Part shown: positions 1 through 12,002 of the stretch, one piece after another
Layout: each line of letters starts with the position of its first letter
Position numbering within the stretch: the stretch's first letter is position 1
From: Amoebophrya sp. A120
Lineage: Eukaryota > Sar > Dinophyceae > Syndiniales > Amoebophryaceae
DNA: 64,000 nt
NCBI GenBank assembly: GCA_905178155.1
Contig: CAJINV010000009.1
Span: forward strand, 434,001 to 498,000
Reading direction: 5' to 3'
Translations under genes and position numbers: made by a program
Notes under the pieces: generated by a model
Seen by the model: only the letters and a program-made list of their open reading frames with translations
What the model was told of the DNA's origin: nothing
Databases searched by the model: none

Positions 1-870
1 TCCGCGGCTGGTTAGGCTTTCGCGCTGGTTAGATTTTCGCGCACGCATTTGGTTACCAATATCGCCCTCCGGGCGCGACCTTCATAGCACACCTACACAG
101 ATGATACAGCAGATCCATTCTTATCAGAAATTCATTTGTCGGCAGCCAGTTCTTTTTCAAATTTTTGACTTTTATATCATTGCTTTCAAGCTTCGGAGTT
201 TGGAGCAGAGCGCCTGGATGACATTGCTCAAATTTTATTCAGACTCACTCTCATTCCTTGATCTTCGTGAAAGAGCGGGACTTTGTCCCAAGCTACAAAC
301 TGGATTGCTCAGCATTGTCTTGGGAAGGAATCAATCTCCGTGAGCATGACTTCGCACACGGTGTGTTCTACAAACAACCCGCCGACAGGGTGATGTTTTA
401 GTACGAGCGTCATCAAATGGAACAGAATTTTTGACATCATTTTTTTCCGCGTACGCCCGTTCTGAAGGCGATATCCGCTTTTGATTTTTGTTTTCCACGT
501 TTGTGATCAAATTCATGAAATCTAAAAAGGATCCATTGACGAGCACGAGCCTGATGAACCCCAGTAAATGGTGTAATTGCAGCATGTAGCATCTCGCTCA
601 AAAAAAATCTTTAAGCCGTCTCGTTTTTTTTTGACGATCGGGCAGAAATCAATGTGTTTCACTTTGATTTTCCCAACGCGATTTTCTCAGAAATTAGAGA
701 AACCTTCACGAGTAAAGTTTTATTTTTTTTTAGTATCATGCGCTTGCGCATAACCTTAGCCTAAGCATGAAGTTTCCAAGTGGCAATTTAGGCTTTTTCG
801 GTCGCATAGGATAGAGCCTATTTCATATTTCTCACTGTATTTTGACTAAAGAAAATTTGATTGCAAAAAG
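1..870. other. Intergenic, no gene seen
   Basis: AT-rich with homopolymer T runs. The short open frames here are not supported by composition or by a recognisable product. Nothing is called before the ATPase start codon at 871. Confidence 0.6.
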
Positions 871-3800
871 ATGCAGCTGCGGCATCCGCCGAACATTCAG
901 TCGGTGACCTGCCATCGGCTATGCAACCGAAAGAAGCTCATATTGGTAGGCATATTCGTGGCCCTATACGCGGTATGCATCCAATGGTCTTTTATGACAC
1001 TGGGGGAGCCACGCGAATGGGCACTGGCGGAGCAGAGACGAATCTTGAGGAAGAAGGCACAGGATGCCAAAGACAAAGGTACACTTCTAGACGATCAATG
1101 TCAAAAGACCAGCAAATGCGGAAAGTGTGCCTGTAATTCCAATGTCAAAAGTAGACCAAGTGAAAGAAGATGAAGCAAGTTCAAAAACAAGTTGTAACAT
1201 AAGCACGATATTTTTATCCACATCACATCACAACAGGCATTATCGTTGGTGAAGATACGCAAGGGAGGAAAGGGAAGAAGAACGAGCTGAAAATTAACGA
1301 GGACGAGCTTCCGTCAGAATATCTCCCCAATGCGTTTTGCTGCCTCTTCATCTTTCTCACTTTCGGCTTTAACATTCTCGTCTTCCTGCTCTGCAAATGG
1401 TCTCTGCGTGTGAAAACCGCGCTGTTCTATGAGGCGAGCGACCAGATCGACGAAAACGCATTTTTGCTCGTTCTGCCGCTGAAGCAGAAGGGCAAACCGG
1501 AGCTCGCGAACGTGCAGGAACCGAATTCCAACACGAACTACACCTTCGAATTCCAGCACATCAAATACGAAATTTACGACCCCGCTGACGAAGACAACAT
1601 CAATGACGAAAACAACAGTAAACTGGTCGGGGACGGCGACTTCGCTTGCAAGCTCGTGCAGTCCTACGACGTGGGGCACGACAAGCAGTTTTACAAAGCT
1701 GCCCACGGGCTGCAGACGGAGGAGGAACTCGAGAAAAACTTGGAACTCTACGGGTCCAACGTGTTCGAGCTCCCGTACCCAACCTTCCTGCAGCTGTTCC
1801 AGGCACAGCTGCAGTCACCGATCGTCTGTTTTCAGCTGATGGCGGCCTTTCTCTGGGCGATGGACACGTACTGGAAATACACCATGTTCACCCTGATGAC
1901 CATCCTCGGGTTCGAGGCTTCCACCGCCTTCCAGCGTCTGAAGTCCATCTCGCAGCTTCGCGGTATGTCCGCAAGGCCCTACGACGTGTGGGTGTACCGA
2001 AGGAATCGCTGGGTCGGCGGCGTGAACATTACGGAGCTGCTCCCCGGTGACGTGTTGTCCCTGACGCCCAACCTTTTGTCCGTGAAGGACGTGGACCGGA
2101 AGCAGAACCTGAAGCAGAGCCAAGAGCTGAAAGACGCGTCCGAACTCGCGGTCGAGAAAAAGCAGCAGCAACCCGCCAGGACGAACACCACGTCCGAGAT
2201 CACCGTGCCCTGCGATTGCGTTATCATCAAGGGCTCCGCCGTGGTGAACGAAGCCAGTCTGACGGGCGAGTCCGTGCCGCAGATGAAGGACGAACTGCCG
2301 CCGACGGTGGAGGATATTCAGGAGCAGTTCGAGATGCACGGCGCGGACAAGGTGCACACACTGTATTCCGGTACGACGTTGATCCAAGCGACAAACAGCA
2401 GCAATGCCGACGTCGTGAAGAAGGACGCCCACGACATGTATTCGGACATCAACGCCCCGCCAGACCACGGCATCGTCTGCTACGTTCTCCGGACGGGGTT
2501 CAGCTCCTCCCAGGGCGAACTCATGCGCATGATCGAATTCTCGCAGGAAAACGTCGCGGGCGACAAGAAAGAAACGGCGCTCCAGTTGCTATTTCTGTTC
2601 TGCTTCGCCTGCGTCGCCAGCGCATACGTGCTGAAAAAGGTATTACAAGCATGTTTTTTGTAGATGATGATGTGTGAAGTCAACATGTGCAAGTCAGTGT
2701 TTGCTCAAGAGCAGCCTCACGAACGTCTTGCTCTGCTTCGCGAGCAGTTTTGCATTCATAGTGACACGACAGTTAGATGACCTGCAGTCCATCCAAACAC
2801 ACGACCCGGGCCCAGTTGTAAAGTACACCAATCTCAACAGAAGATGATTGTCTTGACTCGCACCAATATAACAGGGCCTCGAAGACCCGGAGCGCCCTAC
2901 CTACAAAGTCCTGCTCCGGTGCGTGCTGATCATCACGCAAGTCGTCCCGGCGTCATTGCCGATGCAAATGGCCTTTGCCGTCCACACCGCGCTCATGAGC
3001 CTGATGAAGAAAGGGATCTTCTGCACCGAGCCCTTCCGGGTTCCGGAAGCGGGAAAAACGGAGTACTGCTTCTTTGATAAAACCGGAACCTTGACCAGCG
3101 ACCACATGTTGGGCACGGGGTTGGTGATCCCAACCAACAGCAAGGACGCGCCGAGTGGAGCAGACGCGGACAAGATCCTCGCGCACCCATTGGACGCGCC
3201 GGCGGAGTATAAGAAACACGTGAAGGCGATGAAGGACCACGAGAACGCACCGGCCGCGTTCGTGCTCGGGGGTTGCACGGCCCTGATCGAAGTCCAGAAC
3301 AAGATGTGCGGGGACCCGATCGAGATCGCAGCGTTGAAGGGCATCGAATGGAGCTACTGCAGCGAGTCGTCCACTGCCCATCCGGGAACGTACCTGCAGA
3401 AGGAGCGCGCACTGAAGCAGGCAAAAGAGGTGGTGGAGAAGGAACAGGACCCAACAAAGAAGAAAGAATTGAAGAAGGATTGCGACGACTTGGAAAAGTC
3501 CTACGAACAGGAGAAGCAAAAGTCGAAACTCGCAGCCATTCAGGTGGTCCAGCGTCACCACTTCGCGTCCAGTCTCCAGCGCATGTCAACCGTGTGTAAG
3601 GTGACGGCGGATACCAAATCGGCGCAGGGGAAACAGATGCTCAGTAGTGGCATCTATGCGTTTGTGAAGGGCTCGCCGGAGATGATGCTCAAGTTGCTGG
3701 ATAAAAAGCTGTATGGTTTGAACGGGAAAAACGACGGTAGTTCTGCTTTCGAGAAAAACTACCTCGCGGCCTACCGCAATCTCGCCGAACAGGGGCACCG

Positions 3801-6800
3801 TGTGCTTGCGTTGGGTTACAAGAGATTGTCGCAAGATCCGAACCAGTCCAAGAAATTCGAGAAAACAACCCGACAGCAAGTTGAGGCAGATCTGATTTTT
3901 GCGGGATTCTGTAGCTTCAAGTGCGAAACTCGGAGGGATTCCAAGCTGGTGATCCAAAGTCTCAGCGCCTCGTCGCACACCTGCATCATGTTGACCGGTG
4001 ACGCAGCCCTGACCGCATACTCAGTAGCCAAGGAAGTCGCGATTGCAAAGCATGCAAGTATTTTTTCTGTTTGCTAAAACTCTTGCAAGGCATAAACATG
4101 GCTATCCCGCCTAATTGCACTTATTCACCTGTGCCGAATTTTGTATATTGTGAACTGAAAAATGGATTTCGAATTTCAGCTGCTAACTCAGGCGACGGAC
4201 TTTTTCAATTCCGAGGACAAGTTACATCAGACTATTACCGTTTCACACGACAGGTTCTAAGGCCCTGATTCTTTCAGAGGACGGAGCCAAGTGGCAACCG
4301 GCTATTTCGAATCCCACCAAGGAGCAGCAAGAGGATGGAAAGGAAGGTAGCTCCTCGAGTAGTTCTTCAAAACCACAAAAGGATATCGCGTTCACGGACC
4401 CAGAAGAGCTGGCTGAGCTTCACTCGAAAAACCACGACTTGGTACTCACCGGAAAGGCGCTCCAGAGCGCAATCGAGAAGTACGGAGACGCCATGTGGGA
4501 CAACTTGCGCCACGTTTGTGTCTTCGCGCGGTTGAGTCCACAGCAGAAAGAGGATATCATCCGCTCGATAGGCGGACATCATTACGACGAACCTGGGAGG
4601 GAAGGTAAATGTCTTCTGCTCTTCATGCTACAGCTGGAGCATATTCTTGCCTACACCAACATATGATAGTCATGTCGAATACGAATGTTACATGTTGGAG
4701 TTGCCGAAGATCATGTTGCAACTGGACGCGCGCGACTTCTATGGCGGCGGCATGTTCTTGTGCAAGTGTTGATAATGCCATGCCTGGCTACCTGATCTTT
4801 CGACGTTTCTACTCCTATTCACAATATTTCACAGCCCGCGCTAAGAAGGAAGTGCCGCACCATACGTTGATGTGCGGTGACGGTGGCAACGACGTCGGCG
4901 CCTTGAAACAAGCCGACGTAGGTGTCGCGCTCCTGTCCGGTTTCGGAAATGCGAACGTCGATGTGAAAAAGAAAAAGCAGGCGGCGCCAGACGACTTCTT
5001 CAGTAATCTATTCGGGTCACAGGAAGACGAAGTAGACGAAGAGGCGAAGCAGCTGGCACTGCAAGGAAAAACCGCAGAGGATGAGCTGGCGAGGCTTCGG
5101 GACGAGGAAGACAAAAAAAACGCGACGATGAGGTCGAAGATGCAGGAGGACTTCAAACGTATGTTCTGTTTGTTGATGGTTTTTTTAATGCGTGCTCCAC
5201 CGAAAAATACGTTAGATCGGCTACGCTGTATTCAGTTGACAGTGCTGTCTGTTTGTCCAAAATTGACCTGATCAGAAATTATTCGAAATGCTGTTCGAAC
5301 GTCCCTCTGATCTTCTTGTGAATGATGACACGAAGTATTTTGTCACTACCGCGCCTACCGCACCTTGTGTGTGGGCATGGGCGAGACACTTCTTCATGGG
5401 TAATTTGCGTCTGACGAAATTATACCAAGCTACTTCGCGAAATGATAATGATAATGTCGATGGTCGTGCTGGGGATCACAAAAAATATGTGAATTCCGGG
5501 TCAGGTAGGATCACTCAAATTTTGTTCTTCCGAAGCAAGAAAAATGTACGTCGTCGGTCCGAAGATCCGAAGTGAAGTGTTACTCTGTAAAATTCCGGGC
5601 CATTCGCATTCCAGGTAAGCAAATGGGTATGTACGGGCGCCAGCAGAAATACGTGGAGGAGGAAATGAACCGACGGAAGCAGGCCGGCCTGGACACCGGC
5701 CTGCAAGCACACATGCAAGTGATGAAGGACGTGATGGCGCGGATGCAAAGAGAAATCGAGCACGAAAAGCAGCAAATGCAGAAAACCTCGGTGAATGCCA
5801 TGTCCGGGATGGACAAGTGGACCGAAGCCATGGAACAGGCGGACGAGCAGGTGGCGGTAAAACTGGGCGACGCCTCCATGGCGGCGCCGTTCACCTCCCG
5901 AACCCCCTCCATCCAAGCAGTGGTGGACATCATCCGCCAGGGTCGGTGTACGCTGCTCTCGGCGGTGCAGCAAATGCAAATTATGATGCTGGACTCCATG
6001 ATTTCCGCCTACTCCCTGTCCGTCATGTCCGCGGACGGCACGCGGCCGAGCGAGCAGCAGATGATGGCGTCGGGGACTCTGCTTTCCGTCGCGGCGATCG
6101 CTTTCAATTTCGCGAAACCGCTCGACCGCATGCACCCGGTTCGACCCCTCCGTTCGGTCTTCCACCCGGCGCTGTTTTTCAGTCTGCTGGGCCAGCTCGC
6201 GATCCACCTGGTCTGCATGGTGTACGTGATGAATTTGGCGAAGGAAGCGATGGGCGAGGAAGAGCTGCAGGCGGTGCTGAAATTCGAGAAGGAGCGAAAC
6301 GACCACATCGACGCCATGGAGGAAGAAGACATGAACGACGTGTGGTGGTTCACGAAAGTGCCCTTCAAACCGAACCTGCTGAACACCATGGTGTGGCTCG
6401 TGGAGGTCTCGCAGCAAATCTCGGTCCTCTTCGTCAACTACAAGGGCAGACCGTGGATGCGGGGCATGCTGGAAAACCAAGCGCTCTTCTTGAGCTTATT
6501 TGGCTGCATGGCGCTCGTCTGGGTCTGCGCTACCAACGTCGTGCCACTGTATATAAAGTTTTTTTCATCTTTGCCTTTGCATTTGGATTTGCTTTTTCCC
6601 TTAGGATCTGAATCTTTGCTGTACAAAAAGATTGCATCTGTAGTTTACTTAGTATGTCTTCCCGCCGCGGCTGCCATCCGCATCCCATTCACAAAACCCG
6701 CGAAGTTCAAGAAAAGTGCCTTATCATGATGACACACCTCTTTGGTCCGTGTTTCTGATTCAGCTTCGGCTGATGCGGAGAACGTGAGCTAATTGTTTCA

Positions 6801-7668
6801 AGACGGGTCTGATCGGAGATGGGGAAAGTGCATTTTGATAGAGCTCGTTCTCGTGCAGTTCGCAAAGAACATTTTATGCGGTTCGTTGGGCAAAAACTCG
6901 CTTTTCTCTGATAGCGTGCGTTTTTAATCAACGCAACCTAAAAAAAAACGAACACCGAGATTAATCCCAGAAGTGCGCTGCCCTATCGTGTCTTCTGTTT
7001 CATGACTCAGTGACATGCAAAATCGACTTTTGTCACATCTTCGAAGCATGTAGTGCCGCTCGAGCTATGTCAATTTCAAATGATGAGACGTCTCATTGGT
7101 CCGTGTTTCTGATCACTTGCGATGAGAACACGAGCTTTTTGTTTCAAGACGGGTCTGATTTTTTTGCTCTCACTTCCACGAGCTTGTCACGACCTGAAAA
7201 AATTTAAAGCCTTCTGCAAGGAACTCCCTCTCATGGTCAATCTAGTTTCCAATGATCAACAGGAACAGACAAATACCATACATTAACAGCGTAAACGACA
7301 CCCTGAAGCTGGTCGAGATTCCGGCGGACCTGCGCTTTTCCATGATGTCCATGCTCTTCCTGTCGTTAGGCGGCGCCTTTGTTTGGGACCGGTTGATGCA
7401 CGCCATTTTTGCACCGCAAATTTTCCAAGTGATGTGGGAAAACGTGGTGACCACAACGTGGAAGGATCTCTACCCAGTGGCCAAAACTGTGGGTATGGTG
7501 CTCGGCGGCTTGCTGGTGCTCGGCACTGGCAACATCCTCACGCTCGGTGGCTTTTATTGGCTTTACCGCCAGCACAAGGCTTCTCAAAATGCCGCTGCAG
7601 CGGGAACAACCACTGGAAGCGGGAGCGCCCCGGCTCCAGCTCCTGCTGCAGGAGCGGTAAAAAAGTGA
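871..7668 (+). CDS. P5A-type ATPase (ATP13A1/Spf1 family), 7 exons
   Basis: Predicted exons are 871-1078, 1237-2639, 2875-4057, 4278-4604, 4835-5158, 5615-6548 and 7290-7668. All introns are GT-AG and all phases agree, giving 1585 aa. P5A ATPases sit in the ER membrane and extract mis-inserted transmembrane helices using ATP. Visible hallmarks are N-terminal hydrophobic segments, the P5A N-domain around FEFQHIKYE, the TGES actuator loop (T412), the phosphorylation motif DKTGT (D605) preceded by CTEPFR, and the hinge GDGGNDVG (G1055). The C-terminal membrane domain ends in a helix pair that matches family members (VEIPADLRF, then WDRL). The M4 motif, usually PPELP in P5A, reads PASLP at 562-566. 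The protein is longer than typical family members (about 1150-1250 aa), mainly through charged insertions in the nucleotide-binding region and near residues 1075-1140. The tail is A/G/S/P-rich. Family assignment is firm; the exact start is less so. Confidence 0.93.
6549..7289 (+). repeat. Degenerate direct duplication in ATPase intron 6
   Basis: Within this 741-nt intron, two segments of about 85 nt at roughly 6727-6815 and 7081-7165 share the blocks TTGGTCCGTGTTTCTGAT and TTTCAAGACGGGTCTGAT in the same order. They are diverged copies in direct orientation. The intron has no inverted-repeat ends. Confidence 0.7.
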
Positions 7669-8403
7669 TGCCGCTTTCCGTTGCCGGTAGGCGTTTCCTT
7701 CGACACACGACCCGATAAGCGATTCGTAGCATCAAAGTAGCGCCAACGCGTCGGTTTTTTTCTCTTGCCCCCCAGTCCCGGTTTGTGATTGCTCACATGC
7801 ATGTGGGGAGGAGTGGCGTATTACATACAAGAGTAAACTCCTGAACTACATTATTTGTCGTCCCAAGAGCAGTGCGCAATTGCGATTGCCTTTCGTCAAC
7901 GAAATGCGCTTGAGTTAAAAACTTTCTGTCTGAACGAAATTACAATTAGCGAGCGACAATATCCCAGTAAAAAGTATCACATCTTCATCATAATCTTCAC
8001 CTATGCAGACGCGTTTCTACAAAGCTCGTTCTTTACCCTCCTGGAGGCCGTCGTTCGCGTTTTCAGCAAAGATCTGACTGCTCAATCGCACACAGCGGCC
8101 TAAAGCCAATTGTATGTGTTCAATTATGGTTGGTCGGAGGCGAGAATGAGAGAATGAGAGCTGATGAAGCAGAAGAGATTTATGAACAGCTTTTTTGGAC
8201 GCATTTTGAATTAACGGAAGAAGTTGACCTTCGATCGCATTCAGAAACCCTTCTTCAGAAGATCCTGCCTTTGATGAAGTCACAGATCCCGATATGCTTC
8301 TGCTTATTGAAGATTCCCCGCATTGTTTCCTTGCGCTAGCCGGTTTATCCTTCCACTTTCCAAGAAATTGAGATTCGGACAAACTCAACCGTCGAAAATC
8401 AAA
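7669..8403. other. Intergenic, no gene seen
   Basis: Holds the ATPase 3' flank and the upstream region of the oxygenase gene. The frame of the downstream gene is open back to 8323, but the first ATG is at 8404. No promoter motif was recognised. Confidence 0.6.
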
Positions 8404-11256
8404 ATGGAGTCGTCATCCGTGAGGCCCCCACCTCCATCGCCCTCTGCCAGAAATGGAGGCGGTCAGGTGGATAAGGTGAAGAAGCACTGCATCATTCTTG
8501 CTGCTGGCATAGCAAGTCCACCCATCGCACCCTACACACAACAGATGCCAAAATGCTTCCTGCCTATTGCTGGGGAGCCCATCATTAACCACATTCTCCG
8601 CATGTTCGTGAACCAAGGCATCAAGCACTTCACTATCGTTATCGGCGCGCACGCCAACTACTTCAGCCCGGAGGTGCGCCAGGAACTCATGCATTTGGTG
8701 GGAAGCACCGCTTCAAAATCGGCAGCAGATGCTTCAGTGTCGGAAGTGGATACGGAGCAAGACGAGACGCCGTCCAGTCGCGGGGGGAGCGAGATGCAGA
8801 AGAGAAATTCAGCAGGTCTGAGGTCCGCCTCTTTGCTGGAGAAAAATTCATGTTCGCTGTTGTTCGTCGAGAACAATCTTTTCTGGAACAACGGGCCCGC
8901 GGATTCGCTTCGTCTTGGATACGAATCTTTGATGCGGAAGGAAAAGGAGAAGCCTACTCCTGCCGCCGGCCATTTGGTCTACGTGTGCTATGGGGACACC
9001 GTTTTCACGGACGTGGCGTTGCAGAAGCTGGTTGCTTTCCCGGCGCCGAATGCTTTGTTGATCGACAGGTCCATAACGATTGGCGGCGGGGCAGTGGAGT
9101 CTCCAGGGCTGCCGGGAAACAATGGTTCTTCTCCACTCTCCGTGCAGCAACCGAGCTTCAGCTCGTCGCGAGCACAGATGCATCTGCGCGGCGCGAAGTC
9201 GCGAGAAACCGGGCTGCAGGAATTGGAATTGTGCTCGGTGACGCCCTTTCCGAAACACAACAGCTGGAATCTGGTGGATCAGATTGGGAAGAACTTGATT
9301 CAGCGTGGTATGACGGCCTTCGGTGAATTCACCGGATTGTTTCGGGCTACAAACGAAACCATGGATCAGGCATTCGGTGTGGGCGACAACTCTGAGGCAC
9401 CCGCGGCCGCGGCTTCCTGTTTTTACGTTCCAGATGTGCTTCGGAAATGCATTCTCGAGTACCAAACTGAATTTTTCGCCGTGCCGATTTTCGGAAACAG
9501 GCGGGAAATCCACTCCAGCCAGGATTTGCTGCAAGCAAACTCGGAGCTCTGTTATCTGTCGGACCAGGTCGGCCGTAAGGAGTACATCAAGGCCATCGGT
9601 TCGCGCTTGCTTGCGGAGGCCAACGACCTGAAGCGCCCGGTGGAGATCATTGCGCAGGAGTTGAACTTTCCCGACACACTGCTGGACGACTTGCTGAACG
9701 GAAACGTCGAACTGGAGACCGCCCAGGAGATTTTGCGGAAGGTGAACACAAACTACCCCGTCTCGCTGAATGCGCTGTGGGTTGAGCCGGACGACTGCTT
9801 CAACGGTATCCGGATCTGCCGCGCCAAAGAGTCGGAGGTGAGTAAGCGGATTCTGCACCGCATAAACGGTAGAACTAACAAAAAAACGCCGTACTACGAG
9901 TACCGGGATTGCGCCATGAGCCGCTTGGGTCCCTTTCGCCCGGAGTGGATCAAGGAGCTGCGTATCGTGTCGGATTCGGACCCGGAAAATCCGGAAGTCG
10001 CGTTCAACAACGGGCACCTGCTGTTCCAGTCCACGTTCTTCATCGGTCCGGTGAACTTCTACTACTCCGAGCCGGACGGCACGAAACGGTGCGTGGAAAT
10101 GAACACCGGCGACAGTAACTGGATCGCGCCTTTCGTACCACACAGCTTCACCAGTCGGGATGGCTCGAAATTTGCCTGCATCATCGCGTGTACGTATGGC
10201 AGCGGGATCGTCGGTTGTCTGCAGTCCATCGGAGGGCTGCACCACAGCGACGAGCAGGGAGAAACACAAACGACGTCGTCGACTTTCGGCGGAACTAATG
10301 AACTTCTGAACAAAACACACCTCAACACGTACAGTGGAGACCTGCGCGACCCGTTGTCGCACTTTCAGGCGAATTTGCTGCGCTACGCCCAGAACGATGG
10401 GTTTCCGAATCTGAAAGAATTTGCGGACCGGTTGATGATGCAGAGCGACGAAAAAGGAGAAGGTACAGAACCGGAGCTTTCACAAACCGGCGCCAATAAA
10501 GAATCCGGGGCGCCGGCAAACTTCACCTCAGCCATCGCGGAGCAAACGCGCAGACTGTGCGCAGAGGTGCTCGGCGTTAAGCGGTCTGAGTTGGCATCAA
10601 AGTTCGACCCTGAATCCAGAACTACGACGGCAGCTACAGCAGGGACACGCCTTCCGACTATCGAGGAGTGCCGACTTCTCGCGAAGGAATTGCACTGCCT
10701 ACCAGAGGACCTGTACGTAGAAAGAGGCCTGGAAGAGCCAGTCGTGGTGTCGTTTCGCGGAAAGGGCGCGCTTCGAACTTGGAGCCGGACCCTGAAGCTT
10801 GAACGTCTAGCGAGCAGCGAGCACCACAGCATGATCAAAAGTTTCGATGTCGAGATTTGTGACGGAGACAGCGTTTTGGCAGCGGAATCCTCTTGCGAGG
10901 AGGACTGGATTCAAATTGCGGTTCACAATTTTGGGTACAACTACAGCGAGAAAGCGTTTTTGTTGGAAACTTTCAGGGAGAAAACAGTGATCAATCCCGG
11001 TGACTCGTTCTACGTGCAGCCACACATACGACACCGTTTCCAGTTGCTGCACGCACAAACCCCAAGGACCACTGTTGAAACGATGTTGAACGGAGACCAA
11101 TCTACTGGGAACGGTGCTTCTCCTCCTGCCAGCGCTCGCATGTACCTGGTGCGAATCCCCGGGGCGTTGACCCGGGAGCTGATGCGGGAAGTAGCGCTCT
11201 GCGATCAACGCGGGAAGGCTCGGATTGGAAATGAAAGTCGACGGTGGTACAACTGA
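8404..11256 (+). CDS. Nucleotidyltransferase-methylphosphonate synthase-like fusion
   Basis: Single exon, 950 aa from the first ATG. Residues about 18-395 form a nucleotidyltransferase fold (start HCIILAAG, then PKCFLPI, later YGDT), most like phosphonate/choline cytidylyltransferases. A low-complexity insertion lies near residues 100-140. Residues about 405-950 show the tandem HTH-cupin plan of hydroxyethylphosphonate dioxygenase (HEPD) and methylphosphonate synthase (MpnS). In the first cupin, NNGHLLFQ gives H538 and Q542, and FVPHSF gives H580. The H-to-Q spacing (+4) and H-to-H spacing (+42) equal those of the MpnS triad His148, Gln152, His190. I574 sits at the position of MpnS Ile184, where HEPD has its Glu ligand. 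By family knowledge MpnS converts 2-hydroxyethylphosphonate to methylphosphonate with Fe(II) and O2. The nucleotidyltransferase G-x-G-x-R signature is degraded (AAGIASPPIAP), so its activity is uncertain. No other phosphonate genes are in the window. Confidence 0.85.
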   Translation: MESSSVRPPPPSPSARNGGGQVDKVKKHCIILAAGIASPPIAPYTQQMPKCFLPIAGEPIINHILRMFVNQGIKHFTIVIGAHANYFSPEVRQELMHLVGSTASKSAADASVSEVDTEQDETPSSRGGSEMQKRNSAGLRSASLLEKNSCSLLFVENNLFWNNGPADSLRLGYESLMRKEKEKPTPAAGHLVYVCYGDTVFTDVALQKLVAFPAPNALLIDRSITIGGGAVESPGLPGNNGSSPLSVQQPSFSSSRAQMHLRGAKSRETGLQELELCSVTPFPKHNSWNLVDQIGKNLIQRGMTAFGEFTGLFRATNETMDQAFGVGDNSEAPAAAASCFYVPDVLRKCILEYQTEFFAVPIFGNRREIHSSQDLLQANSELCYLSDQVGRKEYIKAIGSRLLAEANDLKRPVEIIAQELNFPDTLLDDLLNGNVELETAQEILRKVNTNYPVSLNALWVEPDDCFNGIRICRAKESEVSKRILHRINGRTNKKTPYYEYRDCAMSRLGPFRPEWIKELRIVSDSDPENPEVAFNNGHLLFQSTFFIGPVNFYYSEPDGTKRCVEMNTGDSNWIAPFVPHSFTSRDGSKFACIIACTYGSGIVGCLQSIGGLHHSDEQGETQTTSSTFGGTNELLNKTHLNTYSGDLRDPLSHFQANLLRYAQNDGFPNLKEFADRLMMQSDEKGEGTEPELSQTGANKESGAPANFTSAIAEQTRRLCAEVLGVKRSELASKFDPESRTTTAATAGTRLPTIEECRLLAKELHCLPEDLYVERGLEEPVVVSFRGKGALRTWSRTLKLERLASSEHHSMIKSFDVEICDGDSVLAAESSCEEDWIQIAVHNFGYNYSEKAFLLETFREKTVINPGDSFYVQPHIRHRFQLLHAQTPRTTVETMLNGDQSTGNGASPPASARMYLVRIPGALTRELMREVALCDQRGKARIGNESRRWYN

Positions 11257-12002
11257 GGTTTACTAGAGTGGGAGCTTTCTTAGAAGTTAGTTCGAATTCG
11301 CTTTGTTGACGCGTCGTTTCTTCATTCGACGACTCATAAAGCAAAAACACACAGAACATCGAGTACAGGACGTTAAACGTTTACAGAATATGAATAGATG
11401 ACTGGTGGACGCCGTTCCTTCTCCGTAAAGCGAACTGAAAGTCCGTCATCATCTTGCATTGTTTATTTGCAATTGCATGATGAAGTTTGCCGTACTAGAA
11501 AAGTGCAGCGACACAAACGCTCTCAAACATAAAGGCGCAGTCAGCACATTCAGCGAGTGATTATCACCAGTGCGTGGTGTACGTTTGTTTCGTTATTTGC
11601 GATGTTCTACAGTATTCGCTGCGGCTCATCAGAGACAGATCATGAAAATGAATTTGGACGGTATTTCGAGTGAACTATCGTGTTGCAGTTGCTCTTGTTG
11701 AAACTTGCAAAAAATCATAGCAAACACTGTGGTCGTTCACGCTCAGCACAACAGTTACAGTTGCGTTTCTGCTGCTTGAAAATTCTGCTATCCTTTTTAC
11801 GCTGAAACCAAAAATTCATGGGTGCGTCTGTGCTGCTTGTGCTGCATGTGTATTGAACGAGAGCGAAGGAGAGCTCTACCACTAATCGCCCCCGCCGGTT
11901 TCGCACTCACTTTTCCGCCGTGGCTACAAATTGTCGAACCGAAGTTGACTCAGACTCAATCAGGACATCGCGATCGCAAACTGCTTCCGCTACAACAAAG
12001 CC
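11257..12002. other. Intergenic, no gene seen
   Basis: AT-rich spacer between the oxygenase and the channel gene. No conserved product, RNA gene or notable repeat was recognised. Confidence 0.55.

Noticed and set aside
1815-2468. Minus-strand frames opposite the ATPase and other exons
   Set aside because: Shadow frames caused by GC-rich codon bias of the + strand gene; no domains recognised.
8404-11256. Hydroxyethylphosphonate dioxygenase (HEPD) as the oxygenase identity
   Set aside because: HEPD has Glu at the position that is Ile here, and the Gln four residues after the first His matches MpnS instead.
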